This document shows, piece by piece, positions 42,836 through 52,099 of a DNA stretch of 64,000 bases (the first letter of the stretch is position 1; each line of letters begins with the position of its first letter). Both the position numbers and the translations under genes were made by a program. This DNA comes from Gammaproteobacteria bacterium. Its GTDB lineage: Bacteria > Pseudomonadota > Gammaproteobacteria > GRL18. Below the pieces are notes generated by a model. The model was not told where the DNA came from. It saw only the letters and a program-made list of their open reading frames with translations, and did not search any database. The stretch is taken from positions 96,681 to 160,680 of the forward strand of contig JADGDG010000008.1 in assembly GCA_016744995.1 (NCBI GenBank), in the 5' to 3' direction.

Positions 42836-44359
42836 TTAATCTGATAGTGTTTTTATTAATCTATTATTATGATTGCGATTAATTGCCAGACCATTGAGAT
42901 ACAATTCAATGACTTCCAGGGTGTTTGTTTTAACCTTTTCTGCAATATGATCGGGACTGATGGTATAACGTCCCATAGTTTTTTCAGTCGGCCAGTTAAT
43001 ATGCAGATAACTGACATAAACCAATTCTGAGCAGACAATTCGGTCACTCGTGGTGATATCAAAGTTAAAGTCATAGGCTTTGCCTAATTGACGAAAAGCA
43101 TTGATAAGCACATTGCGCAACTGTTCTTGCGACATATTATTATCTCTGAGTATCACCATATCATCAATATTCATAAAATGGCTTAAAGGATCAAGCTCCA
43201 CTCCCGAACGCAGGGCTTCAACAATAGAATGATTTCGTTTAATTTTATTCTGCCAGGGTTTGACCAGAGGATTATTCCATAAACCCAGTGCTTTTAGCTC
43301 CTGTTCATTACCAATCCAGATCGCAGCATGTCCCCAGTAACCAGGTATAAACTGATCGGTCAAACGAAAAGGGGTTTTCTCTAATAAAATGTCACCGGGT
43401 TTCAGAGTCTTTAATAAGTCACTATGAATGGAATTTTTTTGATAAAGCTTGCCTTTACGAGTTTCAACCAGCCCCAGAGTATTGCCAAAAACCAGACTCA
43501 AAAGATTGACCCCCTCTTTCTCCAACCTGACCAAAGTATCATTGCTGACAATAGAATAAAACTGGATTTTTTTCTGTAAAAATGAGAGTGACGAATGACT
43601 CTGTAAAATTTTATAAGAGGGACTTTGTTCAATCAGTGTTTTCAGATAAAACAGCTGGCTTTTAGTCGTATCTAAAGAGTCCACATTATCATCAGGAAAA
43701 TAACTTTTAATCTGTTTTTGATAATACTTTACGGCATATTTGACTTTTTCCCGATTAATCACCGAATTAAATGCCAGGCTGGCGTCCAGAAGCTGATTGC
43801 TGGACAAACCAAAGCCTTTATCAGGCTCATCAATAATACGCCGGAGTTGCTCTTCCTGCTGAAACATGGCAACAATTAATAAATAATTGTCGTACAGATT
43901 TAAAGCAGCAGAAAGAGACAGCATAATACCGGTTAGCCTTACTTCAGGCTTTATTGACAGCGTTCTTTTTGCCCCATTTTCAACAAGATGTTGATCCAGT
44001 AAACTTGAATAGCTGATCAGCCAGCATTCTCTTGCTTCAACAATCTGATAAAGGCGTTTACGTAAATCAAGATGAATTTTTATCGCCTGTTTAAACTGGT
44101 TCAGATTCGCTGCGGAGAGGTAATTATTTTTTTTAAGATCCTGCTGGAACTGCTCAAACAACTCCAGACTGATGCTTCGATGATGAAGTGACTCTTCAAT
44201 TAATGAATAATACGACTCAATATCCTGCTCTAATTGCTCTGCACGTTCTAATTGTGTTTTAACGGATGAATCTGAAGTATTCAGACAGGCTGCCTGTATC
44301 GCGTTTTGCAGAAAAAATAGGAACAAGAAAAAAATAGAGTGTCTAAGGTATTGAAGCAT
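42836..44359 (-). CDS. Secreted YiiX/YebB-like permuted papain-fold (NlpC/P60-related) protein
   Basis: A 507-aa protein with a signal peptide (1-22, ending 'AIQAA'). A long helical N-terminal part (25-290) is followed by a permuted NlpC/P60-type domain: 'LKPGDILLEKTPFRLTD' (about 312), catalytic His in 'GYWGHAAIWIG' (about 331) and catalytic Cys in 'DRIVCSELVYVSY' (about 438). YiiX-like enzymes are lipid- or peptide-directed cysteine hydrolases; the actual substrate is unknown. GGGAA lies upstream of the ATG. It sits 25 bp before the glutaredoxin leader, but co-function is not evident. Confidence 0.82.
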   Translation of the reverse strand: MLQYLRHSIFFLFLFFLQNAIQAACLNTSDSSVKTQLERAEQLEQDIESYYSLIEESLHHRSISLELFEQFQQDLKKNNYLSAANLNQFKQAIKIHLDLRKRLYQIVEARECWLISYSSLLDQHLVENGAKRTLSIKPEVRLTGIMLSLSAALNLYDNYLLIVAMFQQEEQLRRIIDEPDKGFGLSSNQLLDASLAFNSVINREKVKYAVKYYQKQIKSYFPDDNVDSLDTTKSQLFYLKTLIEQSPSYKILQSHSSLSFLQKKIQFYSIVSNDTLVRLEKEGVNLLSLVFGNTLGLVETRKGKLYQKNSIHSDLLKTLKPGDILLEKTPFRLTDQFIPGYWGHAAIWIGNEQELKALGLWNNPLVKPWQNKIKRNHSIVEALRSGVELDPLSHFMNIDDMVILRDNNMSQEQLRNVLINAFRQLGKAYDFNFDITTSDRIVCSELVYVSYLHINWPTEKTMGRYTISPDHIAEKVKTNTLEVIELYLNGLAINRNHNNRLIKTLSD

Positions 44360-44406
44360 AGCAGTGAAATTCCCTTTTGAATTAATCCGAGATTACCATT
44401 TTTGAA

Positions 44407-44838
44407 TTAATTTATAATTTTTATGGCTTTTTTTAATTGCTCTTCATCAAAAGGAAATGTCAGCGTATTATAGATAGAAAAACGTGATCTGACACGCTCA
44501 AAACGCTCGATATTAGCCTTATCCAGGAGAATAACTACATTGATAGCCTGCTGATTCTGAACTCCGGCCATAATAGATTCCAGAGAGCTGGTTCTGTCCC
44601 GAAAGTCTGTCTGAAAATTAAACTCCGCCACGAGCATAGTCACCTGATTCTTTTTCAGATAGCTGATAGCCTTACGTGGTGTTTTAACAGTAACCACCTC
44701 ATATCCCATTGATTGATACAAGGCAGTAAAATCCGGATAACCACCCTGCTCCACAACCGCAAGCAGTATTTTATCTGAGTTCATTGATAAGAAATCCATT
44801 GTTTCTGAAGGTATAAGCATCTTCTCGCCCATCCTCAC
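44407..44838 (-). CDS. Degenerate receiver-like protein
   Basis: A 143-aa protein with the alternating beta/alpha pattern of CheY-like receivers ('KILLAVVEQGGYPDFTALYQ', 'YEVVTVKTPRKAISYLKKNQ', 'VTMLVAEFNF', 'NVVILLDKANIE', 'LTFPFDEEQLKKAIKII'). The acidic pocket, the phosphorylated Asp and the Lys are missing or replaced (Glu in 'VAEFNF'). It is probably a phosphorylation-independent pseudo-receiver. The start is ambiguous: GTG at 44838, or ATG at 44832 or 44820. It lies upstream of the YiiX-like gene, 47 bp apart. Confidence 0.65.
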   Translation of the reverse strand: MRMGEKMLIPSETMDFLSMNSDKILLAVVEQGGYPDFTALYQSMGYEVVTVKTPRKAISYLKKNQVTMLVAEFNFQTDFRDRTSSLESIMAGVQNQQAINVVILLDKANIERFERVRSRFSIYNTLTFPFDEEQLKKAIKIIN

Positions 44839-44911
44839 AGCTGAAAAAGTACATGATAATGCAATAAAAACTAAATTATATCAGAAAAAAGCACCTATCG
44901 TTTGTGCTTAC

Positions 44912-45481
44912 TTAGCAAAATGAAGACACCGCAATACCCTGTGCACCAGCCTGTTTTGCATCATCCAGATCAGAGGCCTGCATACCCCCTAAAGCATAAA
45001 CAGGGCACTTAAGCTGCGCAGTCATCTGCTCAAATTGTGCCCAGCCAATGGCGGATAATTCAGGATGGCTTTTAGTGGCTTTGACAGGGGAAAGCAATAG
45101 TATATCTGCCCCCAGCTTTTCAGCCTGCTGCATTTCATCCAGATTGTGGCATGAAACTGATAATAATTGTGTATCCAAAACAGGACGTTTATCATATTCA
45201 TATAAAACCTGACTATTTAAATGCAGTCCATCTGCCGTAGTCTGAGCAAAAACATCAGCAGAAGTACCCAGAAAAAGAAGACAATCAAACTGACGGCACA
45301 CTGATTCAGCTATTTTTACTAAAGCCAGGTACTCATGAAGTTCAATATTCTTTTGCCTGAATTGAACCACTTTTGATTCTAGAGATAATGCCTGTGTCAG
45401 TTTCTTTTCAAAAGCTTCATGGCTGTCAAATTTCCCAACCATCATATAATGGCTTGCCAGTAATGCAGTATCAATCTTCAT
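44912..45481 (-). CDS. ThiE/TenI-like TIM-barrel protein (thiamine-phosphate synthase family)
   Basis: A 189-aa protein. Shared with ThiE are 'VVQFRQKNIELHEYLALV' (normally Q-x-R-x-K for pyrophosphate binding), 'DGLHLNSQVL', 'SVSCHNLDEMQQAEKLGADI' and 'LLSPVKATKSHP', and the phosphate-site 'YALGGMQASDLDDAKQAGAQ'. This form resembles the ThiE-like half of MutT-ThiE fusion proteins, so it may not make thiamine phosphate itself. A GAAAGAGG ribosome site is present. It is the first gene of the leftward group. Confidence 0.8.
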   Translation of the reverse strand: MKIDTALLASHYMMVGKFDSHEAFEKKLTQALSLESKVVQFRQKNIELHEYLALVKIAESVCRQFDCLLFLGTSADVFAQTTADGLHLNSQVLYEYDKRPVLDTQLLSVSCHNLDEMQQAEKLGADILLLSPVKATKSHPELSAIGWAQFEQMTAQLKCPVYALGGMQASDLDDAKQAGAQGIAVSSFC

Positions 45482-45686
45482 TTATGCCTCTTTCATCAAT
45501 TAATCGTGTCCATCTCATCACCCATTAGATACAAAATATAACATACAATAATAATCATTTAAATTTATTTGCTTGATTACTGTACGATAACAAATAGTTC
45601 TTTAGAAAACCTGGCATAATATAAAAGCTCTCTGTGTTATTTAACTGATTGGGCTTCTTATCCATATCATCATATCGGAGATATAA

Positions 45687-46208
45687 TACTCAGTATTAAA
45701 AAACATTCGAATATTATACGTTGAGGATGATGAAAACATCCGTGAGCAATTTCTGGAAATTCTGGAAATATATACCGATACGGTCTATGTCAGTAATGAT
45801 GGGAAGGAAGGGCTTTCTGCCTATGAGCAATACCTGCCCGATCTGGTTATTACTGATATTCGAATGCCGGGGCTAAGTGGTCTTGAAATGGCTACAGCAA
45901 TAAAAAAACTCAATCCGGAGCAGCCAGTGTTAATTACAACTGTTTTCTCAGATGCTGAGCTCTTAATTGAGGCAGTTGAGATTGGTGTGGATGGTTATAT
46001 CATTAAACCAATTAATATAACAAAGCTGTTAGATAGCCTTTGTGATGCCACTAAAAATCTCTTATTAAAGAAAGAGCTAAGACAACAATCAGAAAATTTT
46101 CACATCATGATGGATGGTATACTTCAAAATATTTCTCTGCAAGAAGTAGATGAATACTATCCTGAAATAGCCAAAGAACTGCAGCGTTTATTAGAAATTG
46201 AGCCCTGA
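45687..46208 (+). CDS. Response regulator without a canonical start codon
   Basis: The open frame from 45687 encodes a full CheY-like receiver: 'IRILYVEDDENIREQF' with the acidic pair, 'DLVITDIRMPGLSGLEM' with the phospho-Asp, 'LITTVFSDAE' and 'DGYIIKPINI' with the Lys. About 60 extra residues with a helical tail follow. Upstream of the receiver there is no in-frame ATG, GTG or TTG after the stop at 45684; the first ATG (45864) would remove the acidic pocket and phospho-Asp. Possible starts are ATT at 45705 or a non-standard codon at 45696, so it may be expressed weakly or be a start-loss pseudogene. Confidence 0.6.
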   Translation, partial: YSVLKNIRILYVEDDENIREQFLEILEIYTDTVYVSNDGKEGLSAYEQYLPDLVITDIRMPGLSGLEMATAIKKLNPEQPVLITTVFSDAELLIEAVEIGVDGYIIKPINITKLLDSLCDATKNLLLKKELRQQSENFHIMMDGILQNISLQEVDEYYPEIAKELQRLLEIEP

Positions 46209-46454
46209 TTTCCAGGAGCTAAGGGAGAGTCTGGCAATAAGTTGTGCCTGCAGCGTGATGGACAATCATTCCTGACTCACCTTACAGGTTAATATTCAGC
46301 TGAGCACTGGCAGGCAGGTCATATACGGCTTGAATCATTTTATTTTTAAAGGTATTAGTTGCTTTTGTGCTTACTCCAGAAGTAAAGTAAGACTACATTT
46401 CTAATCATAGTTAACATTATTAGAATGAATTAAAACCTAAATGGTCAGTTTAAG

Positions 46455-47813
46455 ATGAAAAATAAAGATAAAAATTATCAGCCCTGGGAAAAGTCGTTTG
46501 ATAAAGTCGTCACTCCCTTTGAAGAATTTATCCACGAAGAGACAACTTCTGGTTTTTTTCTGATGATCAGTGCTATTTTGGCCATGTTTTTTGCCAATAG
46601 CTTCTTGTCACACCACTACGAACACATTCTCCACACTGAGCTGGCGATTTCTATTACAGGTATGGGTGAATTGAGATACACCCTGCATCATTGGATTAAT
46701 GATGGTCTGATGGCCCTATTCTTTCTTGTTGTAGGTTTAGAAATCAAACGTGAAGTCATCGTTGGCGAACTCTCTGATCCCAAGACCGCAATGATGCCAA
46801 TTGTAGCTGCAATCGGTGGTATGGTGGTGCCTGCTTTATTATTTTATTCTATTAATTCTGGTACCGATGCTGCTGCTGGATGGGGTATTCCAATGGCCAC
46901 CGATATTGCCTTTGCGGTGGGTGTTTTAGTGTTGCTGGGTTCCAGAGTCCCAAAAACTGTATTGGCATTTTTAGTAGGATTAGCCATTGTTGATGATCTT
47001 GGCGCAGTCATGGTCATTGCTTTATTTTATACCGAACAAATCTTTCTTAACTGGTTGTATCTTGTCATTGTGGCATTAGGTCTCTTGATTATTATTAATC
47101 GCATGGGTATAAGAAAACCACTGCCCTATTTCATTATTGGTACTATATTATGGTTTGCCATGTTACAGTCCGGCATTCATGCCACCCTTGCAGGGGTTCT
47201 TGTTGCACTGACCATACCGGTTAAGCCCAAGTTTGATCACATGTTATTTATTGATCATATGAATGAGATACTGGCTTCTTTAAAAGAGACCAGGAATAAG
47301 CAAGCCGATAATAAAAACACTTGTATTATTCATGATGGTGAATCACGCGCCTTACTGCAAACCCTTGAAGATGGTGTTCACTCTGTGGAATCCCCCTTAC
47401 AGCGCTTAGAGCATACCATGCACATGCCAGTTGCTTTTATTGTCATCCCCTTGTTTGCTCTTGCGAATGCAGGCATTCCTGTTGATATCAGCTCAATTGG
47501 TCAGACATTAACCCACCCTGTTGCATTGGGAGTTATGACTGGACTTGTTTTGGGCAAGTTAATTGGGGTTGCAGGCGTCACCTGGTTAGCGATTAAACTA
47601 GGAATTGGTAAGCTGCCAGAAGGCATGACCACTTCACATTTAATTGGGGTAGGCCTCCTGGCTGGTATTGGTTTTACGATGTCTATTTTTATCTCAGAGC
47701 TGGGTTTTGCAAATAACCCGGAATATCTTCTGATGGCAAAAACTGGAGTATTGTTTGCTTCTATGATAACCGGGATTTGTGGTTATCTGTGGTTGAGGTT
47801 TACCGCTAAGTAA
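46455..47813 (+). CDS. nhaA: Na+/H+ antiporter NhaA
   Basis: A 452-aa inner-membrane antiporter exporting Na+ in exchange for protons. The family core is visible: 'FFLVVGLEIKREVIVGELSD' (about 92), the double-Asp motif 'GLAIVDDLGAVMVIALFY' (about 177, sodium/proton binding) and late 'GLLAGIGFTMSIFIS'. About 60 residues longer than E. coli NhaA, mainly from an insert of charged residues before the 'PVAFIVIPLFALANAG' helix (about 275-320). It sits alone; salt adaptation fits a marine or haloalkaline lifestyle. Confidence 0.95.
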   Translation: MKNKDKNYQPWEKSFDKVVTPFEEFIHEETTSGFFLMISAILAMFFANSFLSHHYEHILHTELAISITGMGELRYTLHHWINDGLMALFFLVVGLEIKREVIVGELSDPKTAMMPIVAAIGGMVVPALLFYSINSGTDAAAGWGIPMATDIAFAVGVLVLLGSRVPKTVLAFLVGLAIVDDLGAVMVIALFYTEQIFLNWLYLVIVALGLLIIINRMGIRKPLPYFIIGTILWFAMLQSGIHATLAGVLVALTIPVKPKFDHMLFIDHMNEILASLKETRNKQADNKNTCIIHDGESRALLQTLEDGVHSVESPLQRLEHTMHMPVAFIVIPLFALANAGIPVDISSIGQTLTHPVALGVMTGLVLGKLIGVAGVTWLAIKLGIGKLPEGMTTSHLIGVGLLAGIGFTMSIFISELGFANNPEYLLMAKTGVLFASMITGICGYLWLRFTAK

Positions 47814-47825
47814 GCATTTTTAAAT

Positions 47826-47849
47826 AATATTGGTATGATTATCAATATT
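47826..47849. terminator. AT-rich hairpin between nhaA and the HxlR gene
   Basis: AATATTG (47826-47832) and CAATATT (47843-47849) form a perfect 7-bp stem with a 10-nt loop in the convergent gap. Weak stem and no T run; a transcript end is only possible. Confidence 0.25.
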
Positions 47850-47898
47850 GCCCTCCCCTTCACCCAGCAAGATAAGTTTCCATGTTCTCAATATTAAT

Positions 47899-48297
47899 TT
47901 AACTAGTCTCTATCATTGATAGCCCCAGGTTTTTTCGGGCAATTAATTTTTCAACCGTTTCTAAACTGATGGTATCCGGGATGTATTCATTGCCCCAGAT
48001 GACCATTTCTTTTAACACAGGAGCCAAAGCTTCGCCCTTTTCAGTTAAATGATATGCATATCGAACCGGGCGTTTCTGATAGCTTTTTTTAGAGATAATA
48101 CCTGCAGATTCAAGTCGTTTTAATCGTTCAGCCAAAATATTCGTGGGCATATTTTCTGGTGACTTTTGAAACTCACTATAGGTTTTTTTACCCAGATAAA
48201 GATCACGAACCACCAGCAGTGTCCATTTGTCTCCCAGGATCTCCAGGATATTAGCAATTGCACAGGCAGACCGCTTAAACTGACTCGTTTTATTCAT
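47899..48297 (-). CDS. HxlR-family transcriptional regulator
   Basis: A 132-aa winged-helix regulator. The family start 'CAIANILEILGDKWTLLVVR' is clear, followed by 'YSEFQKSPENMPTNILAERL' and the wing 'KRPVRYAYHLTEKGEALAPV'. The single Cys (about 12) in this position is the redox or electrophile sensor in several HxlR members (e.g. HypR, YodB). It is divergent from a glutathione S-transferase and flanks a perfect 16-bp inverted repeat, so thiol/electrophile control of the GST is likely. Confidence 0.92.
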   Translation of the reverse strand: MNKTSQFKRSACAIANILEILGDKWTLLVVRDLYLGKKTYSEFQKSPENMPTNILAERLKRLESAGIISKKSYQKRPVRYAYHLTEKGEALAPVLKEMVIWGNEYIPDTISLETVEKLIARKNLGLSMIETS

Positions 48298-48338
48298 ACC
48301 GACAGTATAGCATTCAAAGTTAATAATTCATAACTTGC

Positions 48339-48380
48339 ATTTTTAAAGTAACTAGCATAAACTTTAGTTACTTTAAAAAT
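48339..48380. promoter_or_regulatory. Perfect 16-bp inverted repeat in the HxlR/GST divergent promoter
   Basis: ATTTTTAAAGTAACTA (48339-48354) is exactly repeated in reverse complement at 48365-48380 with a 10-nt spacer. Each arm holds AAAGTAACT, close to half-sites of HxlR-family operators. It lies about 40 bp from the HxlR start and 75 bp from the GST start, ideal for control of both. Confidence 0.7.
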
Positions 48381-48454
48381 AAAAGTGACCATACTATCGT
48401 ATACTTACTTTGCTAAGATCATTATTTGAAAAAGAGTGTTTAATGAGGGAAAAA

Positions 48455-49063
48455 ATGGAATTAACACTTTATGGGCTAAAAAAGACACGTTCTATGCGGC
48501 CACAGTGGCTATTGGAAGAATTAGGCCTGGATTACAAATACGTAGAAGTCGATATATTTCATGGCGAAGGAGCAACTAAAGATTACCAAAAAATTCATCC
48601 CTATGGCCAGGTACCTGCGCTGGAGGTTGACGGCAAAGTGTTCTTTGAATCCGGTGCAATTTGCCACTGGCTTGCTGATCAGTTTCCTGAAAAAGGTCTT
48701 GCACCTGCATTGGACAGCCCGCTTCGAAGAGAATATGAGCAATGGATGTTTTATGCAGTTGCCACATTAGAGCCGCCTGCCTTTAGCTATATGCTGCACA
48801 CAAAAATATTACCTGAAGACAAGCAGGTTGAGGCCATAGCTCAGTGGAATAAAAAACAATATACCTACATCATTAAAATTCTCAACCGCTTATTAAAAAA
48901 CAAACCTTATCTGGTCGGCGAGAGCATTTCAGCCGCAGACATTATGGTCTCTTATCTTCTGTTTTGGTTTCCTGATCTTTTACAGCAATTTTCCAATTTA
49001 CAGGCTTATTGTGATCGTTTAGCAAAGAGAGAGGCTTTTTTAAAAGTAATTCAAAAATTTTAA
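48455..49063 (+). CDS. Glutathione S-transferase
   Basis: About 202 aa from ATG at 48455 (GAGGGA upstream; ATGs at 48443 and TTG/others upstream are possible). N-terminal thioredoxin-like GST domain with 'LYGLKKTRSMRPQWLLEELG' and the glutathione-site 'GQVPALEVDGKVFFESGAIC'; C-terminal helical domain with 'LVGESISAADIMVSYLL' (N-capping box). It conjugates or reduces electrophiles with glutathione in the cytoplasm. It is divergent from an HxlR regulator, and convergent with the ABC exporter with only 3 bp between stops. Confidence 0.92.
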   Translation: MELTLYGLKKTRSMRPQWLLEELGLDYKYVEVDIFHGEGATKDYQKIHPYGQVPALEVDGKVFFESGAICHWLADQFPEKGLAPALDSPLRREYEQWMFYAVATLEPPAFSYMLHTKILPEDKQVEAIAQWNKKQYTYIIKILNRLLKNKPYLVGESISAADIMVSYLLFWFPDLLQQFSNLQAYCDRLAKREAFLKVIQKF

Positions 49064-49066
49064 TTT

Positions 49067-50857
49067 TTACAACTCATCCTGTTCCTGCAACTGGAGATTC
49101 CAGAGGCTGTGGTACAAGCCTTTTTTAGCCAGTAGCTGCTGATGGTTACCCTGCTCTTTTATCTGCCCTTCTTCTAACACCAAAATAATATCTGCATCGG
49201 CAATTGTTGATAGCCGATGTGCAATCACCAGAGTGGTTCTCTGTTGCGCAACTTCTGCTAATGAAGATAGAATAACTTGCTCTGAATGAGAATCCAGAGA
49301 CGAGGTCGCTTCATCAAATACAAGAATTTTAGGATTTTTAAGGATAACTCGGGCAATAGCAACTCGCTGCTTTTCTCCTCCGGACAACTTAAGTCCACGC
49401 TCACCGACAACAGTGTCATAACCATCCGGCAGCTGCACAATAAAATCATGAATATTAGCCATGCGGCTGGCTTCAAAAACCTCTTCTCTGGTCGCATCAG
49501 GTCGGGCATAGATAATATTATGGTAAATGCTTTCATTAAATAACACAGTATCCTGAGGCACAATACCCACCGCCTGACGCAGGCTTTCCTGAGTCACCTC
49601 ATTGACAGATTGTCCGTCGATGCTGACACTGCCTTTATCCGTATCATAAAAACGAAACAGCAGTCGAGAGAGAGTGGTCTTTCCCCCACCCGAAGGGCCG
49701 ACAACCGCCAGTTTTTTCCCTGCTGGAATTTCAAAACTCACCTGATGCAGAATTTGGCGCTCAGGATGATAAGAAAAATCCACATTATCAAAGCGCACAA
49801 CACCCTGAGTCACATTCAGAGTCGCAGCATTTTCCTTATCCGTGACATCACTATTTTTATCCAGCAAGCCAAACATCAGATCAATATCTGCCAGAGAGTG
49901 CATCAAAGAACGGTAAATAATGCCCAAAAAATTAAGTGGGATAAATAGTTGCAGCATCAATGCATTAACCAGTACCAGATCACCAATAGTCATGGTGTCA
50001 TCGACAACTCCCTGAGTAGCATAATACATCATTATAGTCACACCAATGGCGATAATGCTGCCTTGCCCAAAATTGAGTAAAGACATTGAGGTCTGGCTTT
50101 TTACCGCGCAATCCTCCCATTCATCCAGAGTGTCATCATAGCGATTAATTTCATAATGATCATTATTGAAGTATTTCACCGTTTCATAATTAATCAGACC
50201 ATCAACCGCCATAGCATTTGCATTTGAATCCAGTTGGTTCATTCTGTGGCGAATGTGCATACGCCAGTTGGTTAAAAAAAGAGTAAAACCAATGTAGAAA
50301 AATACTGTTGTAAAAGTCACAATAGAAAACTGAATGGCATACTCTCCCAGCAGAAGAAAGGCCACCAGGGCAAATTCTGCCGCCGTAGGAATGATATTAA
50401 ACACCAGATAGTTCATGATTGCAGAAACTCCCCGGGTACCTCGCTCCAGATCACGGGAGATACCTCCGGTTCGACGCTCCAGGTGAAATTGTAATGACAG
50501 GGAATAAAGGTGGGACAGCACTTCTTTTGAGAGATTGCGCATAGCATGATAGCGAACTCTGGCAAACATGATATCGCGCAACTCACTGAACAATACATTA
50601 AGCAAACGCAAGGCACCATAACCCAGCAGCAATGCCACAGGTAAAACCAGAGGTAACTTCTCTGTCCCCAGAACATCAACAATTTCTTTAAGAATGAGGG
50701 GAACGCCAACGGTTGCCACCTTGGCCATCACTAAAAGTACCAGAGCACCTAAAACACGCCCTTTATATTCCCATAAAAATGGTACAATGCGTCTGAGGTT
50801 AGAGAAGTCATGACGATCTTTATGGGGTGCATCCGTATAATGTGTGCGTATACTCAT
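49067..50857 (-). CDS. ABC exporter, Atm1/HMT1-type half-transporter
   Basis: A 596-aa half-transporter: six TM helices (about 30-320) and one nucleotide-binding domain. Walker A 'GPSGGGKTTLSRLLFRFYD' (about 385), signature 'LSGGEKQRVAIARVILKNPK' (about 488) and Walker B 'ILVFDEATSSLD' are complete. The TM region ('VGVPLILKEIVDVLG', 'RTGGISRDLERGTRGVSAIM', 'ALMLQLFIPLNFLGIIYRSL') closely follows the Atm1 family, which exports glutathione-linked sulfur, persulfide or metal complexes. This fits the neighbouring GST. It is convergent with the GST gene and divergent from the RND operon. Confidence 0.93.
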   Translation of the reverse strand: MSIRTHYTDAPHKDRHDFSNLRRIVPFLWEYKGRVLGALVLLVMAKVATVGVPLILKEIVDVLGTEKLPLVLPVALLLGYGALRLLNVLFSELRDIMFARVRYHAMRNLSKEVLSHLYSLSLQFHLERRTGGISRDLERGTRGVSAIMNYLVFNIIPTAAEFALVAFLLLGEYAIQFSIVTFTTVFFYIGFTLFLTNWRMHIRHRMNQLDSNANAMAVDGLINYETVKYFNNDHYEINRYDDTLDEWEDCAVKSQTSMSLLNFGQGSIIAIGVTIMMYYATQGVVDDTMTIGDLVLVNALMLQLFIPLNFLGIIYRSLMHSLADIDLMFGLLDKNSDVTDKENAATLNVTQGVVRFDNVDFSYHPERQILHQVSFEIPAGKKLAVVGPSGGGKTTLSRLLFRFYDTDKGSVSIDGQSVNEVTQESLRQAVGIVPQDTVLFNESIYHNIIYARPDATREEVFEASRMANIHDFIVQLPDGYDTVVGERGLKLSGGEKQRVAIARVILKNPKILVFDEATSSLDSHSEQVILSSLAEVAQQRTTLVIAHRLSTIADADIILVLEEGQIKEQGNHQQLLAKKGLYHSLWNLQLQEQDEL

Positions 50858-50941
50858 AGAATCTGTGCTAAAGCCTTATAATAATTTTTCTTGTATCATA
50901 GATATTATCAACATTTGATTTTAGCTTGAAAACAGTCTTCA

Positions 50942-52099
50942 ATGATACTAAAACACTATTTAAAACAAATTAAGATGGTTTACATGAATTTGGCAATTAA
51001 ACCTACAAATAAAGTGGCTATCAAGCTTCTGTCCATTATTTTCATTCTCCTTTCCAGCGGTCTGACCGGTGGCTGTAATGAAAAAGAAATAAGCAAAAAA
51101 CGAGTTTCAATAAGCCTGCCTGCGGTTGAAGCTGCTCACGTTATGATACAGCCACTTAACCATACCATGACACTGACCGGAACACTGGAACCCAGCAGAA
51201 CCGTACACATTTATAATCAGGCTCAAGGCATGCTGACCAGACTGCCCTTTCATGAGGGTGATGAAATCAAAAAAGGTGATCTGATTGCTCAGTTGGATGA
51301 TACAATTTTCAAAGCCGAATACAACAAAGCTGAAGCAACATTTAAGCAGGCTCGTATTGATTATGGACGTCTGGAAAAACTGGCAAAAACCAACCTTACC
51401 TCTAAAGAATTATTAGTTCGCGCTAAAACCCGGGTTGCTCTGGACCAGGCTGATTATAATTTACAAAAAAAACGCCTCAGTTACACCCGGATAAAAGCCC
51501 CTTGGCCCGGTATAATCAGTGAACGTCTGGTTGAACCGGGGGATGTTTTGCCATTACATACGCATTTTATGAGTCTGATAGATAATAGCAGTCTGATTGT
51601 CAAAGTTTCTCTATCAGAGCTTTATCTGAGCAAAGTAAAAGCTGGAGATACCATCAGCTACCAGATAGACGCCCTTGGTAAACAAATCTGGTCCGGCAAG
51701 ATATTACGTATTTACCCACAAATTAATCCTCAGACTCGAAAAGGCCTGATTGAAATCAAACTTGATCCGGTTCCTGAGAATGCCCGCCCCGGTCAACTGG
51801 CTCGAATAACTCTGACAACCATCAATGAAAATATTCTGGTTATCCCCCTCTCAGCCATTCGCTATGATCAGACAGGTGCTTATGTGTTCACCATTGACAG
51901 TGAAAATAAAATCAACCGACAAACTATCATTACTGGTCAGAAATATCCGGAAAAGATGGAGATACTGGAAGGCCTGAAAGTGGGTGACAGCATTGTAAAA
52001 AAAGGCTTATTTGGACTTCGCTCTGGAAAAAAAGTGAACATAAAAGAGGAAGAAAAAGTGCAGTTGAAAGAAAATGAAGCAGACACCAGCAAGCACTAA
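50942..52099 (+). CDS. RND efflux periplasmic adaptor (membrane fusion protein)
   Basis: A 385-aa adaptor. A hydrophobic signal segment ends 'LLSSGLTGGC' (Cys about 45), so it is probably a lipoprotein if translation begins at 50942 or at an ATG further in (50975, 50984). Typical order: lipoyl half-domains ('LPFHEGDEIKKGDLIAQLDD'), alpha-hairpin (about 120-170), second lipoyl half ('RIKAPWPGIISERLVEPGDV'), beta-barrel and a C-terminal membrane-proximal domain. It links the inner-membrane pump to an outer-membrane channel. Its last 26 bases overlap the pump gene. Confidence 0.9.
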   Translation: MILKHYLKQIKMVYMNLAIKPTNKVAIKLLSIIFILLSSGLTGGCNEKEISKKRVSISLPAVEAAHVMIQPLNHTMTLTGTLEPSRTVHIYNQAQGMLTRLPFHEGDEIKKGDLIAQLDDTIFKAEYNKAEATFKQARIDYGRLEKLAKTNLTSKELLVRAKTRVALDQADYNLQKKRLSYTRIKAPWPGIISERLVEPGDVLPLHTHFMSLIDNSSLIVKVSLSELYLSKVKAGDTISYQIDALGKQIWSGKILRIYPQINPQTRKGLIEIKLDPVPENARPGQLARITLTTINENILVIPLSAIRYDQTGAYVFTIDSENKINRQTIITGQKYPEKMEILEGLKVGDSIVKKGLFGLRSGKKVNIKEEEKVQLKENEADTSKH

